The notes beneath the pieces are model-generated. The model was not told where the DNA came from, ran no database searches, and worked only from the letters and a program-made list of their open reading frames with translations. A DNA stretch of 6,863 bases. Source: Candidatus Pacearchaeota archaeon (lineage in GTDB: Archaea > Nanoarchaeota > Nanoarchaeia > Pacearchaeales > GW2011-AR1). Of the stretch, positions 1 to 5,498 are shown one piece after another; position 1 is the first letter of the stretch; the number at the start of each line of letters is the position of its first letter. The stretch covers positions 1 to 6,863 of the forward strand of contig NZER01000055.1 in assembly GCA_002690445.1 (NCBI GenBank), in the 5' to 3' direction. Both the position numbers and the translations under genes were made by a program.

Positions 1-24
1 CTTTCATTACTGACCATATCCTCC
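1..24 (-). other. Probable start of a further downstream gene, cut by the window edge
   Basis: On the minus strand the stop of the membrane-protein gene (TAA, 9-7) overlaps an ATG at 7-5 in the arrangement TAATG, followed by AAA. A strong Shine-Dalgarno core GGAGG lies at 24-20, inside the end of the preceding gene, 12 bases before that ATG. A second ATG at 17-15 (M-V-S-N-E) lies only 2 bases after GGAGG, which is too close for usual spacing. One of these is probably the start of the next gene in the operon. Only a few codons are visible, so nothing can be said about its product. Confidence 0.4.
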
Positions 25-537
25 GTACGTTCTTTTCTCTCCCGACGGTAATAACCCTGATGCATTTAACTGCTGAAGAACTTCATTAAATCCGCCGTGG
101 TCCGACATAATAGTACGCATCTCATTATCTATTAACGCGTTAGTAGTTTCTACATCATCAAGTCGAGCTTCCAACTCGTCTAAAGTTTCTTCTAAATCAG
201 AGGGATCAAATTCTTCTTGCTCCGCATCGATCTTCGGACCCCAATCATCCATCATCCACATCACTTTAGTTTCCAGTTCAGTAATAGATAGCTCAATAGG
301 AGAAAGATCAATTTGTTCTTGATATGACAATTTGTCAACTTTCTCTCTTAAATTTAAAAAATCAGTCTGAAGAACAGCGACATCAACGGTTGCCTGAGAT
401 TCTTGCATCGCGGCAACAGTAGTATCTAAGTTTTTAACAGTGCTATCCATCTGGGCTATATACCAGATAACACCGAATGCCTGTGCAACTATGGCAATAA
501 CAATACCGATAGATACCTTCATATTTTTGAAATCCAT
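7..537 (-). CDS. Single-pass membrane-anchored coiled-coil protein, function unknown
   Basis: 176 residues; I do not recognise a family. Residues 8-28 form a clear hydrophobic segment preceded by a short N-terminus containing two lysines, so it is probably an uncleaved signal anchor with the rest outside the cytoplasm. The remainder is strongly acidic and helical, with heptad-like leucine/valine spacing at about 55-95 and most clearly at 115-135 (L115, L119, L122, L126, V129, L135), suggesting a coiled coil and oligomerisation. The C-terminus is glycine/tyrosine rich. The ATG at 537 is supported by AGGAGAGG at 544-551, with a 6-base spacer, lying inside the end of the glutaredoxin gene; the genes are 2 bases apart. 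A spanin-like or other envelope role is possible by architecture only. Nothing links it directly to nucleotide metabolism except position. Confidence 0.8.
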   Translation of the reverse strand: MDFKNMKVSIGIVIAIVAQAFGVIWYIAQMDSTVKNLDTTVAAMQESQATVDVAVLQTDFLNLREKVDKLSYQEQIDLSPIELSITELETKVMWMMDDWGPKIDAEQEEFDPSDLEETLDELEARLDDVETTNALIDNEMRTIMSDHGGFNEVLQQLNASGLLPSGEKRTYGGYGQ

Positions 538-539
538 CC

Positions 540-770
540 CTAACCTCTCCTTTTTAGCGCCTCATCCAACTTAACTTGGTTGTATCCCACAACCACCTCA
601 CCATCAATAACCGTAACCGGAGTAACCCTATAACCTAATGACATTAGTTCTTGTTGAGCGTTCCCATCGGTAGATACGTTATGCTCTGTAAAATCAAAGC
701 CACCTCGTGAAAGATACCCTTTCACCATATGACATGGACCTCAACCAGTTGAAGTAAATATTTTAATCAT
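540..770 (-). CDS. Selenocysteine-containing glutaredoxin/NrdH-like protein (UGPC active site, in-frame TGA)
   Basis: 76 residues if TGA at 743-741 is read as selenocysteine (residue 10). The N-terminus is MIKIFTSTG-U-GPCH, so U10 and C13 form the glutaredoxin-type redox pair in the beta1-loop-alpha1 position. The following MVKGYLSRGGFDFTEHNV and the cis-proline segment VTPVTVIDGEVVVGYN (P51) are typical of small glutaredoxins. The NrdH C-terminal WSGFRP signature is absent, so I call it glutaredoxin/NrdH-like. The start is fixed: an in-frame TAA lies at 776-774, only ATG 770 lies between it and the TGA, and AGGA at 780-777 is 6 bases upstream. A start at Met15 (728) would remove both redox residues. 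It begins 10 bases after the nrdJ stop, so it is probably the electron donor of that enzyme. Alternatives are a sequencing error or a real TGC/TGT-to-TGA mutation; the SECIS-like hairpin argues against both. Confidence 0.85.
700..743 (-). promoter_or_regulatory. Candidate bacterial-type SECIS element after the in-frame UGA
   Basis: Counting from the base after UGA (741-743), mRNA nucleotides 16-22 (GUGAAAG, genome 725-719) pair perfectly with 28-34 (CUUUCAC, genome 713-707). This leaves the 5-base loop GGUAU (718-714). A possible lower helix pairs CCA (737-735) with UGG (702-700) across an internal loop. Known bacterial SECIS elements lie within the coding region just after UGA and present a G-containing apical loop (GGUC in E. 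coli fdhF) to SelB, roughly 16-37 nucleotides downstream. Here the loop begins at nucleotide 23. The hairpin occupies codons V-K-G-Y-L-S-R of the glutaredoxin. Folding was done by eye. Confidence 0.8.
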
Positions 771-776
771 CTCTTA

Positions 777-780
777 TCCT
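777..780 (-). promoter_or_regulatory. Ribosome binding site of the selenocysteine glutaredoxin
   Basis: AGGA on the minus strand directly follows the nrdJ TAA stop and lies 6 bases before ATG 770. It decides the start: this ATG is upstream of the in-frame TGA. The internal Met15 (728) has no Shine-Dalgarno at proper spacing, since the bases before it read GGTCCATGTCAT. Confidence 0.7.
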
Positions 781-3024
781 TTAACCACATTGTGAATATC
801 CACAAGCTTGGCATTTCTCACACCCTTCAGACATATTCAAAGGACCACTACAAACTGGACATTCATCGACTGCCGATACTGCGGCAACCGCTCCTTCTGT
901 AAATGACTGCATAGCAGTCGTACTGGTAGCTGTCGAGTCAGAAGACTCTCCAAGTACTTTAGAGATTCCGTCTGCAATAGATTGAACAAGGACACCGTTA
1001 TCCCAAACAGGAGTACTTTGTATACCAGATAACTGATTAATAATCTCTGTCGTAGGTATTTGATACTGCATAGCTAGAGAAATTAGCCTGCAGATAGCTT
1101 CTGTATTAGCGTGTGCTGTTCCACCCGCCTTACCTATAGTGGCAAAAACTTCATACAAATCTCCATCATCATCACTATTCAAGGTAACGTACATGGTTCC
1201 TTGTCCAGTATTCATCTTAGTAGTTGAACCGCTAAGACTACGTGGTCTGCTTAACTTATCTTCGGATGGCGCAGGAGCAGATTTATCAGAAGAAACCAGA
1301 ACCTCTTTTGCACGACTACCCTGACGATAAACTGTTATTCCTTTGCAGTTACCACTCCATGCTTGCATGTATGCGGTATAAACATCATCTAATGTGGCGG
1401 TATTAGCCAGATTAATTGTCTTAGAAATACCGCTATCTACATATTTTTGCCACACAATTTGCATCTTTACGTGCCATTCGGGAGATATAACGTCCGAAGT
1501 TCTGTACAAATTAACCAATTCCTCGTCTAAAAGGGCAGTTATATTGCCATTCTTCTCAAGATATGCATCTAAATCATCATGATTCAAAGCTTTTTTAAGA
1601 TCCTTGTTAACATAAAATAACTCAATATCTTGCATTTGAGACGACATATTGTGCTTCTTAAAGGCAAGAGAGAAGTGAGGCTCGATACCAGAAGAGGCAT
1701 CAGCAATCATTGAGATAGTGCCTGTAGGAGCAATACTCAATCGCCATGCATTCCGCATATGGTCCCACTCTCCGCCATTCTTTTTATTAAGAGGAGACTT
1801 AGCAAAAGCGGGAAAATCTCCACGTTCCTTTCCCAAATAATTACTATAGTTATCAGCAGTTACCTGAAGAGCGTTACCGATCTGATCTGCAAGATCTAAC
1901 GCCGCTTGCGTGTCATAAGGAATATCCATACGCACGAGACAATCAGCCCATCCCATAACACCAAGACCAATCTTGCGAGTCTGAGCGTTTACCTGACGAG
2001 TCTTCTCTGTTGGATGATTATTTACCTCAATAACGTTATCTAAAAGATGTACACAAGTCTTAATGGTGTATTTAAATCTATCTAGATCAAATTCTTTATC
2101 GTCAGTTACAAAATTTCCAAGATTAATACTACCTAAGTTACAAGACTCTCCGCTCAAAAGCGGCTGTTCGCCACAGGGATTGGTAGCATTTATATCCCCT
2201 AGATGAGGAGTAGTGTTATCTTGATTGATATGATCCAACCAAACCATACCCGGCTCACCGTTTTTCCAAGCACCTGTAGTAATCTTATCGAAAAGTTCTC
2301 TAGCTTTAATCCACGTACCCTCTCCTGTTGTAGACAGTGGTAGCGTGTCATATGAATTCGTATCTAAAGGCCAAGTCAGGTGTAAAAAGTTGTCGTCTTC
2401 GACAGCAGTCATAAAGGTACTGTCAGCACCAACCGAAATATTAAAATTATCGATATCTCCTTCGACTGCCTTACACGAGATAAACTCCAAAATATCGGGA
2501 TGATAGACAGATATAACTGCCATATGAGCACCCGCTCGTTTACCACCTTGAGTGATCATAGTACCGACTTGACTAAGAGTCTGTAATACAGCAATCGGAC
2601 CACATGCGCGTCCTTGAGTAGTTTTAATGGGCGTGCCTTTTGGACGGATGCCACTCAAACTAAAACCAACACCACCACCAAACTTCTCAATCATCGCTTG
2701 GTCATGCGCCGTCATCATAATAGATGACATCGAATCACCTATATCAAGTACATAACAAGCACTGAGTGTGCCTTGTCCTGTACCTGCATTCATTAATGTA
2801 GGACTGTTAGGAAGAAAATCCAAACTCCACATAACCGAAAAGAATTTCTCAGCCCACGAATCTCGTTCATCTTTCTTTTCAATCGATGCTAGAGAATTTG
2901 CTACACGTTTGAACATTTGTATAGGTGATTCAGTCGGTAAACCATCTTCATCACGATGAAGATACCTTCTATTCAAAACCTGTAACGCATTGTCGGTAAG
3001 ATTTCCTGTGTCCTTAATAAGCAT
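781..3024 (-). CDS. nrdJ: Class II (adenosylcobalamin-dependent) ribonucleoside reductase
   Basis: 747 residues, apparently complete. It reduces ribonucleotides to deoxyribonucleotides using a cobalamin-generated thiyl radical, without oxygen or a second subunit. The active-site motif NPCGEQ is at 282-287, with C284 the expected thiyl cysteine and E286 the catalytic glutamate. C90 (LSACYV) and C295 (ESCNLGS) are the expected redox pair, the latter 11 residues after C284 as in other class II enzymes. APTGTIS (432-438) is the phosphate-binding loop, and CKGITVYR begins at C560. A TSCPD-type domain covers about 600-690. The C-terminal tail has CPVC (722-725), CEKCxxC (735-741) and a final CG, a typical NrdJ cysteine-rich tail that shuttles electrons from a thioredoxin or glutaredoxin. 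The ATG at 3024 follows GGAGG with a 6-base spacer. The adjoining redoxin is its likely reductant. Phage use of class II enzymes is well known, especially in marine phages. Confidence 0.97.
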   Translation of the reverse strand: MLIKDTGNLTDNALQVLNRRYLHRDEDGLPTESPIQMFKRVANSLASIEKKDERDSWAEKFFSVMWSLDFLPNSPTLMNAGTGQGTLSACYVLDIGDSMSSIMMTAHDQAMIEKFGGGVGFSLSGIRPKGTPIKTTQGRACGPIAVLQTLSQVGTMITQGGKRAGAHMAVISVYHPDILEFISCKAVEGDIDNFNISVGADSTFMTAVEDDNFLHLTWPLDTNSYDTLPLSTTGEGTWIKARELFDKITTGAWKNGEPGMVWLDHINQDNTTPHLGDINATNPCGEQPLLSGESCNLGSINLGNFVTDDKEFDLDRFKYTIKTCVHLLDNVIEVNNHPTEKTRQVNAQTRKIGLGVMGWADCLVRMDIPYDTQAALDLADQIGNALQVTADNYSNYLGKERGDFPAFAKSPLNKKNGGEWDHMRNAWRLSIAPTGTISMIADASSGIEPHFSLAFKKHNMSSQMQDIELFYVNKDLKKALNHDDLDAYLEKNGNITALLDEELVNLYRTSDVISPEWHVKMQIVWQKYVDSGISKTINLANTATLDDVYTAYMQAWSGNCKGITVYRQGSRAKEVLVSSDKSAPAPSEDKLSRPRSLSGSTTKMNTGQGTMYVTLNSDDDGDLYEVFATIGKAGGTAHANTEAICRLISLAMQYQIPTTEIINQLSGIQSTPVWDNGVLVQSIADGISKVLGESSDSTATSTTAMQSFTEGAVAAVSAVDECPVCSGPLNMSEGCEKCQACGYSQCG

Positions 3025-3030
3025 ACAACT

Positions 3031-3035
3031 CCTCC
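3031..3035 (-). promoter_or_regulatory. Strong ribosome binding site of nrdJ
   Basis: GGAGG on the minus strand, 6 bases before the nrdJ ATG, in the 13-base gap after the resolvase stop. This gap is the longest non-coding stretch in the window, and the perfect Shine-Dalgarno core suggests high translation of the reductase. No promoter can be seen in so short a gap, so the gene is probably read from an upstream promoter. Confidence 0.8.
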
Positions 3036-3037
3036 AT

Positions 3038-3505
3038 TTAAATATTATTTCCTACTCTTAAGTCTCCCCATTTTGCAATACATAACGCATCAACTGAATC
3101 CTGACTAAAGCGGGAGAGCTTATTATCAAATATCTTCAATGCCATCTTTCTAATCTTGTCTTTATCAGCCCTACCATCACCGATGACATCCTTTTTCCAT
3201 GTACTGACATTAACGCCAAATATATCAATATTATGATGTATACAAACGACTCTAACCATCGCTTGCACATGAACCAACCTAATTACTGCTTGCCTGTTTT
3301 GTACGTACGGAACGTCTTCGACAAAGACCGTATCTTCCGCAACGACATTCTCGGCTACATAAGGAAAAAAATCTTTATACAACTGCTCAAGTCTTGTCTC
3401 CCAAGAGCGAGATTTTGATCGAAATTCTATCACAGAATAATCGCCTTTAGATAACTTTGCTATCGCGATTTTTGTCGTAGATATATCTACACCAAAGACG
3501 CTCAT
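3038..3505 (-). CDS. RuvC-like Holliday-junction resolvase (RNase H fold)
   Basis: 155 residues, close to the usual RuvC length. It is expected to cut four-way and branched DNA so that replicated or recombined phage DNA can be resolved before packaging. The four acidic catalytic residues of the family can be placed: D7 in the first strand (VFGVDIST), E63 in FVEDVP, and D136 and D139 in DSVDAL near the C-terminus. VIGDGRADKDKIRK (108-120) matches the usual basic stretch before the last helix (RuvC G-x-G-x-A-x-K type). The start codon overlaps the previous stop as ATGA (3505-3502), so translation is probably coupled. It belongs with RecA and the two PD-(D/E)XK nucleases upstream. Assignment to the RuvC superfamily is firm; the exact phage subfamily is not determined. 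Confidence 0.92.
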   Translation of the reverse strand: MSVFGVDISTTKIAIAKLSKGDYSVIEFRSKSRSWETRLEQLYKDFFPYVAENVVAEDTVFVEDVPYVQNRQAVIRLVHVQAMVRVVCIHHNIDIFGVNVSTWKKDVIGDGRADKDKIRKMALKIFDNKLSRFSQDSVDALCIAKWGDLRVGNNI

Positions 3506-4002
3506 GCTCGAAGTCTTTCCTGTCCACGACGAGTAACTATCCTGCTAATAGTTTCAAATTGTTGGTCATACATGAAGTATCTTCCACGAAGAATTTTTAA
3601 ATGTCCTTGCTTCACAGCAATACGCATTTTTAGTGACTGAAGAGAAGAATCCTCATTCAAAACTTTGCCCTTTATACTGTCTTTTAAAATACGCTTGGTG
3701 GAGTTTTCATCAATCTCTGCACCCTGTGTCTGCATCATGACATCAAATCCTTCAGAAAGAACCGAAAGCTCAGCTTCTAACTGACCAACTCGATATGATG
3801 TATAGCTTTTCCATCCACCTAAAAACAACAACCATCTATCAATACTAGCGTCTGACAGTAACTCCGCATCACTAGGAAATGTATAAGACTCTCCATCACT
3901 ATCAGGAGGATTCGCGGGAGGAAAAAACTCCGTGGTTATATCTCTATCCGTACCGTACCTTCTAATCTCTTCTGACCTTGTCCTAACCCTATCTGCATTC
4001 AT
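3502..4002 (-). CDS. Conserved-looking replication-module protein, function unknown
   Basis: 166 residues; I do not recognise the family. The N-terminal 25 residues are highly charged and a proline/aspartate-rich linker covers 28-50. A tryptophan-containing segment, RWLLFLGGWKSYTSYRVG (56-73), leads into helical stretches with a coiled-coil look (74-90, 118-140). The C-terminus is strongly basic (RIVTRRGQERLRA), which would suit nucleic-acid or partner binding. No catalytic motif is visible. The ATG at 4002 directly abuts the previous TAA and is preceded by GAGGGG (4009-4014) with a 6-base spacer. It ends with TGA overlapping the resolvase ATG, showing that TGA is a true stop in this genome. 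Its place between an exonuclease and a resolvase suggests a recombination or replication accessory role, by context only. Confidence 0.85.
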   Translation of the reverse strand: MNADRVRTRSEEIRRYGTDRDITTEFFPPANPPDSDGESYTFPSDAELLSDASIDRWLLFLGGWKSYTSYRVGQLEAELSVLSEGFDVMMQTQGAEIDENSTKRILKDSIKGKVLNEDSSLQSLKMRIAVKQGHLKILRGRYFMYDQQFETISRIVTRRGQERLRA

Positions 4003-4698
4003 TTAAATCCCCTCTATAAAATGTTCTCGCTCACATAACTTTTGAAAATTACACCAATCGTGGTTCTCTTTTGGACGATATGGAACTTTTTTACCTTCAT
4101 CTATATATTTCTTTATCTTGCGTAACTTATGAAGAGTGGCATCCAATATCGTTTGATCTCTTTCTACCGGATACATCATGTATTCCTGAGTGTTCTTATT
4201 AATATAAAAGATCAATCCTTCTTCTAAATCTGTCATCATTGAATACAGATTCCATTGAACTAGATGTTCTGCACGAGGAAGATACCTCAATGCGTATTTA
4301 CTCTTAGGATTAGCCATCGACTTAATCTCAAGAAGAATATGCTTCCCATCTGAAGGACGCTCCAATATTCCATCGTAGTGTCCTATGATCGGAGGATCGT
4401 CCCAAGTAACTTCTTCTTCAGAAGAAACTAAAACTCCCGCTCCTTTTAACTTCTCTTCTAACCATTCATGGTAAACCGTACCAACCATCATTCTACGAAG
4501 AGCGTTAGCAGGTACAGCATCCTGTGTGTATTCCATCATGTAATACCAAATAGCACGAGGACACCAATGTGCGGAAGAAGGCGAAAAATGAGTTCTTAGT
4601 TTAGGCTCACGTAACGTCGTTTGATCGTATTTATCTAGCGCCTGTTCCAGCCATCTTGCAGGATTGGATATATCTGATATGTCGCTTATCTTAGCCAT
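4003..4698 (-). CDS. Cas4/RecB-like PD-(D/E)XK exonuclease
   Basis: 231 residues. The RecB-family nuclease motifs occur in order: H77 (GTVYHEWLEE), D109 (GHYDGIL), E124-x-K126 (LLEIKSM), and Q148-x3-Y152 (QWNLY). An N-terminal cysteine, C46 (SSAHWCPRAIWYY), and a C-terminal C216-x5-C222 resemble the Fe-S cysteine set of Cas4 and AddB-type nucleases. The usual C-x2-C-x5-C triad reads H213-x2-C216-x5-C222, so one cysteine is replaced by histidine. The expected role is metal-dependent resection of DNA ends for RecA-type recombination or processing of replication intermediates. Its ATG overlaps the preceding nuclease gene by 8 bases (ATGGCTAA) with only a weak Shine-Dalgarno, so translation is probably coupled. 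No Cas1/Cas2 or CRISPR repeat is in the window, so a CRISPR adaptation role is not supported. Confidence 0.9.
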   Translation of the reverse strand: MAKISDISDISNPARWLEQALDKYDQTTLREPKLRTHFSPSSAHWCPRAIWYYMMEYTQDAVPANALRRMMVGTVYHEWLEEKLKGAGVLVSSEEEVTWDDPPIIGHYDGILERPSDGKHILLEIKSMANPKSKYALRYLPRAEHLVQWNLYSMMTDLEEGLIFYINKNTQEYMMYPVERDQTILDATLHKLRKIKKYIDEGKKVPYRPKENHDWCNFQKLCEREHFIEGI

Positions 4699-5011
4699 GT
4701 ATTTTTTCGTCCACTATTTTCCAAAATTTTTTTAAAAACTCTTCTTTATAAGAAACCTTTACATACTTAAGAGGTATACGCCATGTATCAATTCCTTGAG
4801 ATAAAAGAATGTCATCACGTCTCTTATCTCGCTTAGATAAATGTAGAGGACCATCTATCTCAATAGCTAAATCCAAATCAGGAACATAAACATCCACAAT
4901 ATAAGGTGGAAAATCTTCCTGAGAATTAGCACCAATACCTGTATCTCGAACCCAATTTAAAACCATAAGTTCTTGAGGAGTATCTTTTTTACTAAGTTCT
5001 CCTCTAGGCAT
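4691..5011 (-). CDS. Small VSR/DUF559-type PD-(D/E)XK endonuclease
   Basis: 106 residues from the ATG at 5011. The core reads YIVDVYVPDLDLAIEIDGPLH: D40, then E51-I-D53-G and H57, followed by KRDKRRDD (60-67) and GIDTWRIP (73-80). This pattern (D, E-x-D-G-x2-H, R-D, G-I-x2-x-R) is typical of very-short-patch-repair and DUF559 nucleases. They share the restriction-endonuclease fold and cut DNA at mismatches, nicks or branches. The frame stays open to 5107, but the extra 32 residues (hydrophobic, no family match, lying over the end of the neighbouring gene) are probably not translated. ATG 5011 gives an 8-base overlap (ATGCCTAG), like the next junction. No clear Shine-Dalgarno precedes it, consistent with coupled translation. 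The precise substrate is unknown; a phage mismatch-repair, homing-like or branch-cleaving role is possible. Confidence 0.85.
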   Translation of the reverse strand: MPRGELSKKDTPQELMVLNWVRDTGIGANSQEDFPPYIVDVYVPDLDLAIEIDGPLHLSKRDKRRDDILLSQGIDTWRIPLKYVKVSYKEEFLKKFWKIVDEKIHG

Positions 5012-5498
5012 CAGGATCAATACGACGCATAGTAGGATTCTCTCTGTCCCAACTCGACGGAGGAATACCAGCAGATCGTTTAGTAACACCACCGCTCTGC
5101 ATCGCATTTCCTAGTAGAGCATTTACGTCCTCTCCGTCCTCAAGTGCGCGAAGAAGACTTTGAGGATTCTCTTCTAATTCCTCCACACCAACACCTGAAT
5201 CTGAAATATCTGTAGTATCTACTTCAGTAACCTCTGATTTAGGTTTACGTCCGCGTCTCTTCTTAGGCTTCATTCTTTTAGAAGGATCTTTTGAAAGTTC
5301 CTCACTAATAGTTTTAGTCATCTCAACAAATAATTGCCGATAGGATTCGCGCATCCTATTAGAAAAATCTTCTGCTAAGACCTCCGCTAATTCAGAGTCT
5401 TGGGTATGTATACTCTCCAGTAATGAAATAAAAGATTGTAATTGCCTACCTATATCCTCACCTAATTGAGACACACTTGATGTGTTTTGCATTGTCAT
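5004..5498 (-). CDS. Helical protein with AT-hook-like basic patch, function unknown
   Basis: 164 residues, no recognised enzyme family. Residues 10-70 are predicted helical and mostly acidic. They are followed by a dense basic patch, KRMKPKKRRGRKPK (74-87), whose RGRKPK resembles the AT-hook core RGRP that binds the minor groove of AT-rich DNA. The region after this (88-115) is acidic and low in complexity, and the C-terminus (135-164) is likely disordered. The ATG at 5498 overlaps the recA stop as ATGA and is preceded by AAGGA (5506-5502). It lies between recA and two nucleases, so it may be a recombination mediator or DNA-binding accessory protein, but this rests on context and the basic patch alone. 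A single AT-hook-like match in a lysine/arginine-rich stretch can occur by chance. Confidence 0.8.
   Translation of the reverse strand: MTMQNTSSVSQLGEDIGRQLQSFISLLESIHTQDSELAEVLAEDFSNRMRESYRQLFVEMTKTISEELSKDPSKRMKPKKRRGRKPKSEVTEVDTTDISDSGVGVEELEENPQSLLRALEDGEDVNALLGNAMQSGGVTKRSAGIPPSSWDRENPTMRRIDPDA

Noticed and set aside
540..728. Glutaredoxin starting at Met15 (62 residues), the standard call
   Set aside because: This loses beta-strand 1 and both redox positions (U10 and C13), has no ribosome binding site, and leaves unexplained why the upstream codons in the same frame spell a perfect glutaredoxin N-terminus with its own Shine-Dalgarno.
741..743. TGA read as tryptophan (code 4) or glycine (code 25)
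   Set aside because: TGA ends two other genes in the window in ATGA overlaps, and Trp or Gly at the first position of the CxxC redox motif would make no functional sense.
741..743. Sequencing error or decayed pseudogene
   Set aside because: It cannot be excluded without reads. However, the rest of the frame is intact, the stop falls on the one residue where Sec is expected, and a SECIS-like hairpin follows at the right distance.
1139..1582. Plus-strand open frames at 1139-1324 and 1394-1582
   Set aside because: They lie antisense inside the well-supported nrdJ gene, have no family resemblance and no reason to be translated. The same applies to 2768-2959, 3233-3418 and 5487-5687.
3025..3037. 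Promoter or cobalamin riboswitch before nrdJ
   Set aside because: The gap is only 13 bases and is filled by the ribosome binding site; there is no room for a riboswitch and no promoter-like boxes were seen.
4003..4698. CRISPR adaptation gene (Cas4)
   Set aside because: Only the nuclease fold is Cas4-like; there are no Cas1, Cas2 or repeat arrays, and Cas4-like exonucleases are common in phage replication modules.
5012..5107. Upstream extension of the VSR-like nuclease to 5107
   Set aside because: The extra 32 residues lie wholly over the end of the preceding gene in another frame, look like an out-of-frame hydrophobic translation, and the ATG at 5011 gives the same 8-base overlap seen at the next junction.
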